Shown here piece after piece: positions 24,088-32,981 of a stretch of 64,000 nt of DNA. The stretch's first letter is position 1; every line of letters starts with the position of its first letter. Origin of the DNA: Coleofasciculus sp937127375 (lineage in GTDB: Bacteria > Cyanobacteriota > Cyanobacteriia > Cyanobacteriales > Coleofasciculaceae); NCBI GenBank assembly GCA_040218875.1, contig JAVJQP010000134.1; one strand, 5' to 3'. The position numbers and the translations under genes are program-made. A model generated the notes under the pieces. The model saw nothing but the letters and a program-made list of their open reading frames with translations. It was not told where the DNA came from and searched no databases.

Positions 24088-25623
24088 TTAACTACCAATA
24101 CCCAAACGCACCGCTAACGCTGGCGTGAAAGGAATCAATGTTGCCACCATTAAAAATAGCGCCACTAAGCCTAAAATAGCTCTCGTATCATCCGGTTCGG
24201 TAATTTCATTGAGACTCGGACGCTCCAAAGAACGCTGCAAAAACAAAATGATAATTGCCCAATACAAAATCAATGGATTCGAGGGATTTGCTAATGCCAC
24301 AATTCCCAAGATGACCAATGTCGCAATCGTCGTGCGGCGAGCCGTTTTGCGTCCATAGATAGCCTGAACAACCCGCCCCCCATCTAACTGTCCGGCTGGC
24401 ATTAAATTCAACGCACTAATCACTAACCCCAGCCAACCCATAATAGTTAAGGGATGAACATCAACAAGGGGTGCTTGCAGAGAATTCCCCAAAATAATCC
24501 GGGCTAACCCACCAACCAAAACCGAACCTTGGAAAAATTGAGCCGGAACCTGAAAGGTACTGCCTTGATGAGACAAAACCAAGCCCAACAGCAGTAGGAA
24601 AACAGACGCAATCCCACCCGCCGCCGGTCCAGCTAAGGCAATGTCAAACAAGGCTTTACGGTTAGGAACCAATGATTCAAAGCGGGTAATCGCCCCAAAG
24701 GAACCAATTTGTAAACTGGGAATAAAAAATGGGAAACTCAAGCGAACCTGATGACGCCGTGCTGCCCACAAATGACCGAGTTCGTGTACTGCCAAAACTG
24801 TGCAAATCCCCAAACCTAAGGGCAAGGTTTCCTTCACCCGTTCAGGTGCAGTAAACAAATCAAAATTGAGCAAAAATCCAGCCGCTTCTAAGCTAGTCAC
24901 AATGGTAGCCACCAGCAACACCCCCGCCAAAATTTTCTGGGGAATCGTTAGCGGTTGCGGATCATTGCTACTGGGTAGAACAATCACCACAGGTTTTCCT
25001 TCGGGATCTTCAACTAAAAAGAGTCGGTAGCGGTCATCCAACCGTTGTTCTAAACTGGCAGATAAACGGGAATGCACCGCCTCAGGCTCACCGCCACGCA
25101 GATTCCCCTTAAATATCACCCCTTCCTGGTAGGGAATGGTTTCTGTGGCAAAGAATGTATCGATACCAAAAATTCCCTGGATAGTCTTCAGATCTTCTGG
25201 CGAAATGGGTATAACTTCAGTCCCTGCCGGACTACTACTCTCTGGTGATGGGGCGGTTGCTGAGGTGTCTTCTTGCGGTGATGCATTTTGACTGTCGTTG
25301 GGATCAGATTTCTCATGGAGTAACTGGTTGGCACGCTTCTGCAAGACGGCATCTTGACCTTCTTCCCGCAACCGTTTGCCGAGGAAAATATAGATCCCGG
25401 TTGAAACCACCAATAAAAACAAGATACCAACAATATTCAGATAAATTCCGGCAGCCAATAGGACAAAAAATATCAGCCAGGGAACCGTCAACACGAGGGA
25501 CTGCAACCAGGCGAGGATGCCGAGTCTGCCGTAAGTTCTGGCACGCCTATATCCCCAACCGATGACACCAAGGGCGACAAGGAGAAGTAAAACTGTTGCA
25601 GTCGTCTCTGATCCGTTGAACAT
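24088..25623 (-). CDS. Site-2-type membrane metalloprotease (M50 family)
   Basis: Intramembrane zinc protease of 511 residues from ATG 25623 (a TTG at 25647 would add eight). Two TM helices open the protein; a soluble region of about 130 residues follows; then come about six TM segments with HELGH in VLAVHELGHLWAARR as the zinc site and NLMPAGQLDGGR carrying the third ligand. Layout and length resemble the EGY/S2P-like proteins of cyanobacteria and chloroplasts, which act on membrane-bound substrates; the substrate here is unknown. The gene is single, divergent from none of its neighbours, and next to murQ on the same strand. Confidence 0.92.
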   Translation of the reverse strand: MFNGSETTATVLLLLVALGVIGWGYRRARTYGRLGILAWLQSLVLTVPWLIFFVLLAAGIYLNIVGILFLLVVSTGIYIFLGKRLREEGQDAVLQKRANQLLHEKSDPNDSQNASPQEDTSATAPSPESSSPAGTEVIPISPEDLKTIQGIFGIDTFFATETIPYQEGVIFKGNLRGGEPEAVHSRLSASLEQRLDDRYRLFLVEDPEGKPVVIVLPSSNDPQPLTIPQKILAGVLLVATIVTSLEAAGFLLNFDLFTAPERVKETLPLGLGICTVLAVHELGHLWAARRHQVRLSFPFFIPSLQIGSFGAITRFESLVPNRKALFDIALAGPAAGGIASVFLLLLGLVLSHQGSTFQVPAQFFQGSVLVGGLARIILGNSLQAPLVDVHPLTIMGWLGLVISALNLMPAGQLDGGRVVQAIYGRKTARRTTIATLVILGIVALANPSNPLILYWAIIILFLQRSLERPSLNEITEPDDTRAILGLVALFLMVATLIPFTPALAVRLGIGS

Positions 25624-25705
25624 GTTTAATGAAACTTGTAGCAGCAAAAGCCAATAGTTCTACTGTAGCTGAGTAGGGAAGCTGCGGAAAGTCGCTGTTG
25701 ATGAA

Positions 25706-26629
25706 TCACTCACCACTGTTCTGGTAACTGAGTAAGGCTTGTCTGAGATTTCCTTGCTGTTGACTCAACAGGCGATCGCAGACTGGGGCATCTTCTCCTG
25801 TCCAGTGCATCAGCAGTGCCAGTTTCACCCGGCGTCCGCTGCGTTCGAGTAAAAATCCGGCTTCGTCTCGACTCAGGTCAGTCAGGTCTTGTAGAATTCT
25901 TAAGGCACGGTCATGGAGTTTTTTATTGGTGACGGCGACATCAACCATGCGATTACCGTAAACTTTGCCGAGTTGCACCATCACACCCGTAGACAGGATA
26001 TTTAATGCCATTTTGGTCACAGTTCCGGCTTTTAAGCGTGTCGAACCCGCGAGAATTTCTGGACCGACGAGTAAGCGAATATCTAAATCCACCTCATAAC
26101 TGACTTGTTCAGCAGGGACACAGGCAAGCAAAATTGTCGTAGCGCCGCGTTGTCGTGCCGCTTGCAACGCCCCGCGTACATAGGGTGTTGTCCCACCTGC
26201 GGTAATGCCAACCACGACATCCAATTCCGTCACCTGACGGTGCGCGATCGCTTCGATGCCATCTTCTTCACGATCTTCCAAGTTTTCTGAACTTCGGATT
26301 AACGCCCCGGCGCCGCCAGCGATAACGCCTTGTACCAGTTCGGGATGTGTACAAAAGGTGGGAGGACATTCAGCCGCATCCAGTACCCCTAAGCGTCCGC
26401 TAGTCCCTGCACCGACATAAAAGAGACGCCCTCCTTGTTTCAGGGCTTTTGCCGTGCGCTCAATGGCTTGTGCTAGTTGAGTTCTAACGGCAGCGATCGC
26501 CCGAATCGTTTCCTCATCCTCGCGATTAAACAAATCCACTAACTCTAGCGAGGTGAGCTGGTCGAGATTTTGACTTTGAGGGTTTACCTGTTCCGTTAGC
26601 AGATAACCTCGTTCCTCCAACTTTTTCAT
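25706..26629 (-). CDS. murQ: N-acetylmuramic acid 6-phosphate etherase
   Basis: MurQ cleaves the lactyl ether of MurNAc-6-phosphate in cell-wall recycling. The 307-residue protein has family length and shows the N-terminal LTEQVNP, the SIS-domain core LFYVGAGTSGRLGVLDAAECPPTF (parts GAGTSGRLG and DAAECPPTF), EDREEDG and the C-terminal AGTVTKMALN(I)LST segment. The active-site Glu lies in DAAECP. It is on the same strand as the downstream protease gene (82 bases). The VanX-like dipeptidase at 27195-27899, also minus, may serve the same recycling. Confidence 0.96.
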   Translation of the reverse strand: MKKLEERGYLLTEQVNPQSQNLDQLTSLELVDLFNREDEETIRAIAAVRTQLAQAIERTAKALKQGGRLFYVGAGTSGRLGVLDAAECPPTFCTHPELVQGVIAGGAGALIRSSENLEDREEDGIEAIAHRQVTELDVVVGITAGGTTPYVRGALQAARQRGATTILLACVPAEQVSYEVDLDIRLLVGPEILAGSTRLKAGTVTKMALNILSTGVMVQLGKVYGNRMVDVAVTNKKLHDRALRILQDLTDLSRDEAGFLLERSGRRVKLALLMHWTGEDAPVCDRLLSQQQGNLRQALLSYQNSGE

Positions 26630-26750
26630 CTGATTTATTGTAAGTGTATTTCCGAACTACATTAAGTTCTGTAAATATTCCTCAAACCCTTAAGTAATGA
26701 CAAATGACAAATGACGATCCCCACCGTTAACTTGAAATTTTCTCACCCAC

Positions 26751-27125
26751 TTACAAAAGTCCCTCTAGCTGACGGCGAATTCGATCCAGATCAGACATCT
26801 CTGGTTCTTGAGTTGGCGTCCCATCAGGTTGCCAGTCTGTTTTTTCCACATTTGTTTCCGGCGGTAATGCCAACATCCCGGTTTCAACGAGTTGGCACTC
26901 ATAGCCGGCACTTTGGCAGAATTCTTCAATTTCCTCAACCTCCAGCGCTTCCACAGAAGGATTGGGGAAATCCTGGGCTTCCAGCATCCCGCCAAAACGG
27001 ATGGCGTCATCCTCTGACTCAAACATCAACACCACATTGCGATCGCCGATTTGCAAGGTGTGAATCCCCTCGTTTTCGCTACGAGCATTGAATAAGAGAA
27101 CATAGACTTGTTTCGGTGCAACCAT
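26751..27125 (-). CDS. DUF3110 domain-containing protein
   Basis: A 124-residue soluble protein typical of cyanobacteria and plastids. QVYVLLFNARSENEGIHTL opens the DUF3110 domain, followed by NVVLMFESEDDAIRFGGMLEAQ and the acidic VEEIEEFCQSAGYEC helix; the last 35 residues are a Pro/Glu-rich tail with SDLDRIRRQLEGLL. The biochemical role is unknown. It precedes murQ by 121 bases on the same strand. Confidence 0.88.
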   Translation of the reverse strand: MVAPKQVYVLLFNARSENEGIHTLQIGDRNVVLMFESEDDAIRFGGMLEAQDFPNPSVEALEVEEIEEFCQSAGYECQLVETGMLALPPETNVEKTDWQPDGTPTQEPEMSDLDRIRRQLEGLL

Positions 27126-27194
27126 AACCTATTCAGATGGGAGTGATCGACAGACAAAAAAATCGTCTTTACCCAGAATATCGGTTTAATTCCC

Positions 27195-27899
27195 TTAATC
27201 ACCAGCTACTCGACCATAACGAGCGATAAACCTCTGGCTGGGGTGCTGTTGATGGCACAACCACGCCCACATCTGATCGCCGCAGCAGAAGTGCCACCAC
27301 TCCCCTGGATGACGCTGAAATCCTGCCTTTTGCATGATATCCCGTAACAATTGCCGATGGGCATGATAGGGGAGGTGCAATTCTTGGGCGTAATAATCGG
27401 GATCAGAACGGGGTGAGAGTTCGTCAATCTCCGATCCCATGTCAATCGTCTCATCCTTCTCATTAACAAGCGTAATATCCACGGCTGCACCCGTACTATG
27501 AGGTGGTGGGGTTAAGGGATCAGGACTCGGTAATGCCCAAATTTTATATACTTGCTGCCATATTTTCTGGCGTTCAGTTTCCGATAGAGTCGCTGGGTTG
27601 ATGTTTTGCGATCGCACCACTTCAGCGAAGGTATGATTAACCATAAATTCCTGAACCGCGACAGGACGATAGGCATCAAAAATCAGGATACGCCAACCCG
27701 GACATCGCTGTTGCAGGTCATGTTGAGCTGTGATTAATGCCTCTAACACTGTCTGGCGCAAATGGTAGGGAGACGTCTTCCCATAAGGAGCGCCCAGTTT
27801 TTCATAAGCATGAAGGGATTCCACCGCGAACCGCTCCAAGGGTATGGGAACGAGGGGTTCTCCACAGTCTCGAATCGGAATCTGGTAATAGGGTTTCAT
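27195..27899 (-). CDS. VanX-like D-Ala-D-Ala dipeptidase (M15 family)
   Basis: A zinc dipeptidase of 234 residues. RILIFDAYRPVAVQ contains the conserved Arg, PHSTGAAVDITL gives the His and Asp zinc ligands of SxHxxGxAxD, and GEWWHF carries the catalytic Glu and last His. The family hydrolyses D-Ala-D-Ala; in Gram-negative-type bacteria it is used to recover D-alanine from cell-wall turnover. No signal peptide is seen, so it should act in the cytoplasm. Nothing nearby suggests vancomycin resistance (no vanH or D-Ala-D-Lac ligase), which favours a recycling role with murQ. Confidence 0.92.
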   Translation of the reverse strand: MKPYYQIPIRDCGEPLVPIPLERFAVESLHAYEKLGAPYGKTSPYHLRQTVLEALITAQHDLQQRCPGWRILIFDAYRPVAVQEFMVNHTFAEVVRSQNINPATLSETERQKIWQQVYKIWALPSPDPLTPPPHSTGAAVDITLVNEKDETIDMGSEIDELSPRSDPDYYAQELHLPYHAHRQLLRDIMQKAGFQRHPGEWWHFCCGDQMWAWLCHQQHPSQRFIARYGRVAGD

Positions 27900-28184
27900 T
27901 GTTTTTGTCCGTGATCATTAGTCCTTTGTTTTTTAGACTAATGACTCAAGACCGGTACAAGAAATCCCCTGACCGTCAGAACAAGCGCTCAGGGGCTAAA
28001 GAATACAGTGTTTCCTCTTAGAACATATCCAACTCAAAGAGCGAAATAATCCGTATATTTCCGGAAATTTGCTGGATAGTTCGTTTGTATTACCGTAGAA
28101 ACACGGAGAGTATTGTATCTTTTTATAAAGAAATATTAAATTAATTGAAGATGACGGACTTTCACGGTAAGACCTGCAAGAAAA

Positions 28185-28242
28185 AAGGACTTACGTTTAG
28201 ACACGGAGATACTGCTTAGATAACTCAATGACGTAAGTCCTT
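28185..28242. other. Inverted repeat with 12-bp perfect stem, possible structured RNA
   Basis: AAGGACTTACGT (28185-28196) and ACGTAAGTCCTT (28231-28242) are exact reverse complements with 34 bases between. It is not followed by a U-tract, so it is not a standard terminator. It does not match the other palindrome families here. Confidence 0.5.
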
Positions 28243-28389
28243 GATAAGTCGTATGTGCTTAACTACTATTGTGTATTTCTACTTACGTAATTTCCTCAGC
28301 AATAGTAATGATTCTTAATACGCAATTTAGCGGATTTATCTTTCTTGGCGAAATCTGTAAAACTCACCTCTACAACTGGGCGGGCGCGA

Positions 28390-28417
28390 GTAGAGACGTT
28401 GCATGCAACGTCTCTAC
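28390..28417. repeat. 28-bp perfect palindrome (GTAGAGACGTTGCA half-site)
   Basis: The half-site GTAGAGACGTTGCA is followed directly by its exact reverse complement. Related copies are at 36309-36336 (imperfect) and 61378-61413 (perfect, with a compensated two-arm change to GTAGAGACGTAGCA). Confidence 0.92.
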
Positions 28418-28466
28418 AATGGTGCCGAAAGTCCTAATCGATGTGTCTACTGCTATAAGTTATCAG

Positions 28467-28503
28467 TGTGTGCCAAAACGTTATCTGTAAAACCCACCCC
28501 TAC
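28467..28503. repeat. Half copy of a GGGCGGGTTT-type element
   Basis: GTGTGTGCCAAAACGTTATC then AAAACCCACCCCTAC matches the right half of 23971-24035. The left arm is missing; it may have been replaced by the sequence bearing the 28-bp palindrome. Confidence 0.65.
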
Positions 28504-28763
28504 AAATCGGCTCCCCCAGCTCCCCCAGAGCCCGTCTCATCCTTAGGAGTTGCGTCCGGAATCGGATCATAACCCCCCGGATGAAATGGATGACAGCGTA
28601 AGATGCGCCGCAGTGCGAGGTAACTTCCACGCCAGGAACCAAAGCGTTCAATGGCTTGTAGGGCATAGGTTGAACAGGTTGGATGAAATCGACAGGTTGG
28701 CGGAAAGATAGGGGAAATTAAAGTTCTGTAGGCTCGAATCAGCCAAATTAATAAAATTTTCAT
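28500..28763 (-). CDS. yidD: Membrane protein insertion efficiency factor YidD
   Basis: Small peripheral membrane protein that helps YidC-dependent insertion. MKILLIWLIRAYRTLISP, then CRFHPTCSTYALQAIERFG and RCHPFHPGGYDP are the family hallmarks, with the three conserved Cys and the HPGGYDP motif. I start at ATG 28763 (87 residues), which aligns with known YidD starts; a GTG at 28787 would add eight. The last dozen residues (DETGSGGAGGADL) are encoded by GGGGGAGCT-type nonamer repeat, and the stop lies at the edge of the half palindromic element, so repeats have rewritten the C-terminus. No yidC, rnpA or rpmH is adjacent. Confidence 0.92.
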   Translation of the reverse strand: MKILLIWLIRAYRTLISPIFPPTCRFHPTCSTYALQAIERFGSWRGSYLALRRILRCHPFHPGGYDPIPDATPKDETGSGGAGGADL

Positions 28764-28812
28764 CCTGTAATAGAGTGTTATAGGCACTCCTCTGTTATTC
28801 TGTGTTTAACTC

Positions 28813-29520
28813 TTGTTTGACTCAATACCTTTGTTAGAATCAATTCCGGTGCTATGGCTCCACATTAGTATTGTGGCACTGGGGCTAGGTGTGATTGTGC
28901 TATCCGCTGAGACACTCCATCGCCGGACTTCTACGAATTCAGAATTAGCCCGCAAAGTTGTTCATATCGGTACTGGCAATGTGATTTTGGTGGCTTGGTG
29001 GTTACAAATTCCCGCCTGGGTTGGTATAGCCGCATCCCTAATCGCTAGCGCGATCGCACTTTTGTCGTATTATGTGCCATTTCTGCCCGGTATCAACAGT
29101 GTGGGACGTAGAAGTTTTGGTACATTTTTCTATGCAGTGAGTATGGGCATCCTCATCGCCTGGTTTTGGTCGCCCCATCAATTCCACTATGCCGCTATTG
29201 GCATTTTAGTCATGACCTGGGGAGATGGACTAGCGGGATTAATTGGTCAGCGATTTGGGCAGCATAAGTACCAAATCTGGGGGATGACAAAAAGCTGGGA
29301 AGGTTCTTTGACGATGACTCTCATCAGCTATGGGGTCAGTTGGTTAATTCTAGTTGGGGTTCAGGGTAATGTTTGGCAAACGTGGTTACTCCCTATTGCT
29401 GTGGCGTTAGGGGCTACAGGTTTAGAAATGTTCTCAAAGTGGGGCATGGATAATCTTACCGTACCTGTAGCCAGTGCTGCTTTGGCATTTTACCTTCATC
29501 AACTGTTTCCCTTAGTCTGA
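28813..29520 (+). CDS. Phytol/dolichol kinase-like membrane protein (VTE5-type family)
   Basis: A polytopic protein of 235 residues with about seven hydrophobic segments. ELARKVVHIGTGN near the start and TWGDGLAGLIGQRFG with KSWEGSLTM in the middle are the conserved blocks of the polyprenol/phytol kinase and CDP-diglyceride synthetase superfamily. Relatives in cyanobacteria and plants phosphorylate phytol from chlorophyll breakdown for tocopherol or fatty-acid ester synthesis; that substrate is plausible but not shown. The start is a TTG (28813), since no ATG or better start lies upstream of the conserved region. It is divergent from yidD, 49 bases apart. Confidence 0.83.
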   Translation: MFDSIPLLESIPVLWLHISIVALGLGVIVLSAETLHRRTSTNSELARKVVHIGTGNVILVAWWLQIPAWVGIAASLIASAIALLSYYVPFLPGINSVGRRSFGTFFYAVSMGILIAWFWSPHQFHYAAIGILVMTWGDGLAGLIGQRFGQHKYQIWGMTKSWEGSLTMTLISYGVSWLILVGVQGNVWQTWLLPIAVALGATGLEMFSKWGMDNLTVPVASAALAFYLHQLFPLV

Positions 29521-29830
29521 GTTTTGATTATGTAGGGCTTGCTGCATGAATGTAGATGATATACCAAACAAGGGTTTCCAGCCATTTTTTGACCCAACAA
29601 ATCCAAGGTTTTGGTGCCTAGACGGTCAAAAACCTTGCAATGCAAGCCTAAAAGCAGCATCTCCCTCATCTCTCTCATCTCTCCCATCTCCCCCAGCTCC
29701 CCCAGCTTCCCCAGCTTCCCCAGCTTCCCCAGCTTCACCTGCTTCCCCAGCTCCCCCAGCTCCCCCAGCTTCCCCTGCTTCCTACCCCCACCACCAGACT
29801 CCCTGAAGCAACCCCTATGTAGGGGCGGGT
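29521..29830. repeat. Spacer with nonamer minisatellite (CCCCAGCTT units)
   Basis: From about 29690 to 29785 the DNA is almost pure CTCCCCCAG/CTTCCCCAG/CTTCCCCTG units, preceded by ATCTCTCTC units. It is the reverse complement of the nonamer found in cheA. At 29819 it runs into the left arm of a GGGCGGGTTT element, which overlaps the end of the next gene. Open frames here are repeat artefacts. Confidence 0.85.
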
Positions 29831-30421
29831 TTAAGTCAGTGACATTCGCTTAAAAATAGTCCTGATTGCGGCAATAGCGATACAAGCGATACCCCCTATT
29901 TCTAATATCCAGTTCATCCTTAATCCGACCACTTGCCAACCTATCAAGGCATCAATATGATGAAAGGATGAGGCGCGAATGACAATAAAACAAGAAAGGA
30001 ACATTAAACCTAAAAGCGCTAACCGATAGGTTTGCCGTTCAGCATAGATAGCGCGTCCAATTACCGAAACTAAAACTAACGCCGCCATCACAATTCCTAG
30101 AATAAATTGCGTCTGAACCATCCGACGCTGCTGATACCAACCCTGAGATAGGGCTAATTCCTTGCCTACTACAGTCACCAAAGACTGTAGATCTAATTGC
30201 TTATTAATACCCAGCAATAATAAAAGAATGGCGAAGAATCCCCATAGCCAACGAATTTGACTCACTCGCTGTAGAGGGAAGACGAGCCGATGAGGTAAGG
30301 CACTGATCAGGCACAATAACGCTGTGATAAAATACGCCACGACTGTAAACCAGCCCATAAACGTAGGATCACCGATTCCGGGTTGCCAGTGACCATTAAT
30401 AATAACTGCGAAAAGTTGCAT
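29831..30421 (-). CDS. Conserved-looking integral membrane protein of unknown function
   Basis: I do not recognise the family. The 196-residue protein has about five hydrophobic segments: GWFTVVAYFITALLCLISAL near the start, WLWGFFAILLLLLG, FILGIVMAALVLVSVIG, LALLGLMFLSCFIVI and MNWILEIGGIACIAIAA. A soluble loop (KQLDLQSLVTVVGKELALSQ, shortened) sits between the second and third. SSFHHIDAL after the fourth is a possible functional patch. The final codons and stop lie within the left arm of a palindromic element (29819-29834), so the last residues may have been changed by insertion. Confidence 0.7.
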   Translation of the reverse strand: MQLFAVIINGHWQPGIGDPTFMGWFTVVAYFITALLCLISALPHRLVFPLQRVSQIRWLWGFFAILLLLLGINKQLDLQSLVTVVGKELALSQGWYQQRRMVQTQFILGIVMAALVLVSVIGRAIYAERQTYRLALLGLMFLSCFIVIRASSFHHIDALIGWQVVGLRMNWILEIGGIACIAIAAIRTIFKRMSLT

Positions 30422-31077
30422 CCTGTGTAGAAAAAAGTTTTAAGTTTTGACGACAGTTGGAAAAGGTTGAGAACGAATAGCACCGATGTCAGCGAAGTTC
30501 GTAGTTGCGCTGTCTTCGCCATCAGCGTTGGTATAGCGCTACGCACCAGGGAATAGGCAATAGGCTTTCTTGCAATAGTGAAGACAAAAGCTTATCTTAC
30601 AAGGGATTGAGCGATTTGAATTTTTCTGGATATGTCCTAACCTTAGTGTGTAGTGCTATATCACTGACTACAAACCTTTCACTACAGTTGTTTGGGGTAA
30701 GATTTGATTGGGTCATCCAGTTTTTTGGATTTATCGTTCCATCTTAACTTAAGATGAATGTCACTGACTTAAGGATGGTGGGCAATGCCCACCCTACGAT
30801 AGATAAAGGGTTTTGGCGCTCCCCAAATGCTTAAGGAGCGTTCTATTCAACCTAAGATGGGCTGCTCAAGTATTTCTGCCGCGCTGCACTAGCGACTCCG
30901 TACCTACGTCGCCCCGCTATCCCTCCCCGTGATGGCGCGTGGAGGACAGGGATTCCCGCGATTCATGTTGAGTTTTAATTGTGTAGGGGCGGGTTGATGA
31001 ACTTTCGCACAAGCTATTAATGATAACGTTTATTCAAAACCCGCCCTAGCCGAGTTTTAAGTTATGAGTTTTGAATT
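30422..31077. other. 656-bp intergenic spacer with repeat fragments
   Basis: Holds a TATAGCGCTACGC and AATAGGCTTTCTTGC segment related to 9695-9720, a GGTGGGCAATGCCCACC palindrome near 30778 related to one near 5249, and a complete palindromic element at 30983-31048. No coding region is supported. Confidence 0.55.
30983..31048. repeat. GGGCGGGTTT palindromic element
   Basis: GTAGGGGCGGGTTGATG to CAAAACCCGCCCTAGC; the centre TATTAATGATAACGTTTA resembles that of the copy within the glycosyltransferase gene at 36242. Confidence 0.82.
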
Positions 31078-32823
31078 ATGAATTTAAAGTCCTTGTTCCC
31101 TGTGCTACGAAAAATGACGGAGCGTGCTTGGCGCTTCGCGAATATGAGCAATCACCCATCCTCCATCACAAATTCCCAATCCCCAATCCCTAATGAAGCT
31201 ATACTGCTGACGGATGAATTGCTCCTCTATTACAAACGCTGTCGGCGTCGAGCGTTTCTCGATTATTCGGGTGATCCGAGTCAAAAAGATCCGCCCCAAG
31301 ATTTTCTGCTGAAACTGCGCCAAGATAGTTCGGCGCATCGGCGAGCTATCCTCAAAAGCGCAGAATACGAGGAAAGCTATGGTTCTGCGGGAGAAAGTCC
31401 ACTCCTATCCTTATTACCGACTGGAGCCAACCTGACACCGATACAAACCCCTAACTATCGGCGAGATGATTGGCAAGCGGGAGCGCAGGCGACATGGGAG
31501 TTGATGCAGCAAGGCGTCGATTGTATCGCTAAGGGACTTTTGCTCAGGCAAACGGTTGAGGGAGTCACGCTGCTGGGTTCTCCTGATTTATTGCTCAAAC
31601 AGCCAGGACACTCGATTTTCGGGGATTGGATGTATGTTCCAGTCTCGATTAAATTCGGCAGGCGGGCTAAGGCAGATTATCAAATCATCGCCGCGTTTCA
31701 TGCCCATCTTTTGGCTGAAATACAGGGAAGTTTACCCAGTCAGGCTTGGTTAATTTTACGGCGTCGAAATGCCTACTCGGTGACTCTGGATAAATGGCTA
31801 CCCTTGATGCAGGCGGAGTTGGCAGACTGTATTCAAACTCTGCAACAACCTCAAGCGCCGGAAGTCTTTATCTCACGGCAAAAATGTGGGCTTTGCCATT
31901 GGCATAGTAGCTGTTATGCGATCGCGCAGTCTCAAAAGCATATTTCGTTGATACCCGGTGTTACGCCAAAGCGCTACCAGAGTTTACAGGAGTTAGGGAT
32001 AACGACGGTAGAATCCCTTGCCCAAGCTGAGATTAGCACCTTGGCTTATGAGTTTGGCAGCGAAGTGGGATTAAATTTAGTGCAACAGGCTCAATCGATT
32101 CAGCACAATCGGGTGATTCTGCGTCAGAGAGTTGAGCCAGCTAGGGAGACTCCACCATTCGACAGGTTGACGGAATCGGAGAACAATGCAAATGGTGCTG
32201 GAGTTAATTCTTACTCAGAGTTTCAGCCTTCCATGAGATATACGGATCGATTACCTCAAGCCTCTGTCGAACTCTTCTTTGATATCGAGGCTCAACCCGA
32301 CTTAAACCTGGACTATTTACTGGGTATCTTGGTAATTGATCGCTCCACCAATACCGAGACATTTCACCCCTTCTTGGCAGAACATCCCGACGATGAAGCC
32401 CTCATCTGGCAGCAATTTTTAGAGTTAGTGTGGCTCTACCCCGATGCTCCCATCTTTCATTTTTCTGATTATGAAGTCGAAACCGTCAAGCGCTTAGCTA
32501 AACTTTACAAAACCCCTTTCACCCAGCTACAGCCCTTACTGTCGCGCTTTGTCGATGTTCATCAGCACGTTATGAGTACCGTAACCTTACCCGTGGAAAG
32601 CTATTCGCTCAAACATTTAGCGCGGTGGTTAGGCTTTGAGTGGCGCGATGCGGCGGTAACGGGTTCTCAATGCGTCTGTCTCTATGAACAGTGGCTGACA
32701 ACAGGCGATCGCACGGTACTGGAGATTATTCAACGCTACAATGAAGATGATTGCCGTGCTACTTATCACTTGAAGGACTGGTTATGCGGATTTTTGCAGG
32801 CAAATGCTCCCACCTCTGCCTGA
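31078..32823 (+). CDS. RecB-like nuclease fused to RNase H-like exonuclease (TM0106 family)
   Basis: Predicted two-nuclease protein of up to 581 residues. The first part is a PD-(D/E)xK RecB-like domain with ...LGSPDLLL and the Cys set CGLCHWHSSC, expected to hold an iron-sulfur cluster with an upstream Cys. A short helix-hairpin region (IPGVTPKRYQSLQELGITT) follows, then a DEDD-type RNase H fold: ELFFDIEAQPD with the first two acidic residues and YNEDDCRATYHL with the last. The true start is unclear; ATG 31078 and ATG 31144 precede a stretch of TTCCCAATCCCC repeat, and homology begins near LLTDELLLYYKRC. Biological role unproven; likely DNA repair or processing. Confidence 0.87.
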   Translation: MNLKSLFPVLRKMTERAWRFANMSNHPSSITNSQSPIPNEAILLTDELLLYYKRCRRRAFLDYSGDPSQKDPPQDFLLKLRQDSSAHRRAILKSAEYEESYGSAGESPLLSLLPTGANLTPIQTPNYRRDDWQAGAQATWELMQQGVDCIAKGLLLRQTVEGVTLLGSPDLLLKQPGHSIFGDWMYVPVSIKFGRRAKADYQIIAAFHAHLLAEIQGSLPSQAWLILRRRNAYSVTLDKWLPLMQAELADCIQTLQQPQAPEVFISRQKCGLCHWHSSCYAIAQSQKHISLIPGVTPKRYQSLQELGITTVESLAQAEISTLAYEFGSEVGLNLVQQAQSIQHNRVILRQRVEPARETPPFDRLTESENNANGAGVNSYSEFQPSMRYTDRLPQASVELFFDIEAQPDLNLDYLLGILVIDRSTNTETFHPFLAEHPDDEALIWQQFLELVWLYPDAPIFHFSDYEVETVKRLAKLYKTPFTQLQPLLSRFVDVHQHVMSTVTLPVESYSLKHLARWLGFEWRDAAVTGSQCVCLYEQWLTTGDRTVLEIIQRYNEDDCRATYHLKDWLCGFLQANAPTSA

Positions 32824-32981
32824 AGAATACGAAGTTATGCAAAGATTTCTGAAAAAAACCGAACTGGTTATTAATATTACAATTTTCTCTAATCAATCAA
32901 TGTTAGCGTAGATAACATTGAGGGTTTCGCAGTCGTTGAATCAGATGGAAGCCCTCTAGGAACTTTTAAGAGGTGATCGCT

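Larger units (their letters stand above)
27900..28499. other. 600-bp intergenic spacer with hairpins and palindromes
   Basis: No gene is supported; a frame at 28269-28490 runs through repeats. Visible structure: a CCCCTGA/TCAGGGG hairpin at 27966-27995, a 12-bp stem at 28185-28242, a 28-bp perfect palindrome at 28390-28417 and a half GGGCGGGTTT-type element at 28467-28503. I found no tRNA cloverleaf in it. Confidence 0.55.

Noticed and set aside
27195..27899. Vancomycin resistance determinant
   Set aside because: The enzyme is VanX-like, but there is no vanH, vanA-type ligase or vanRS nearby; recycling is more likely.
28269..28490. Open frame of 73 codons between the VanX-like and yidD genes
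   Set aside because: It runs through the 28-bp palindrome and a half palindromic element, has no ribosome site and no recognisable domain.
29546..29853. Pro/Ser/Ala-rich open frames
   Set aside because: They are translations of the CTTCCCCAG nonamer array and have no unique sequence apart from a short start.
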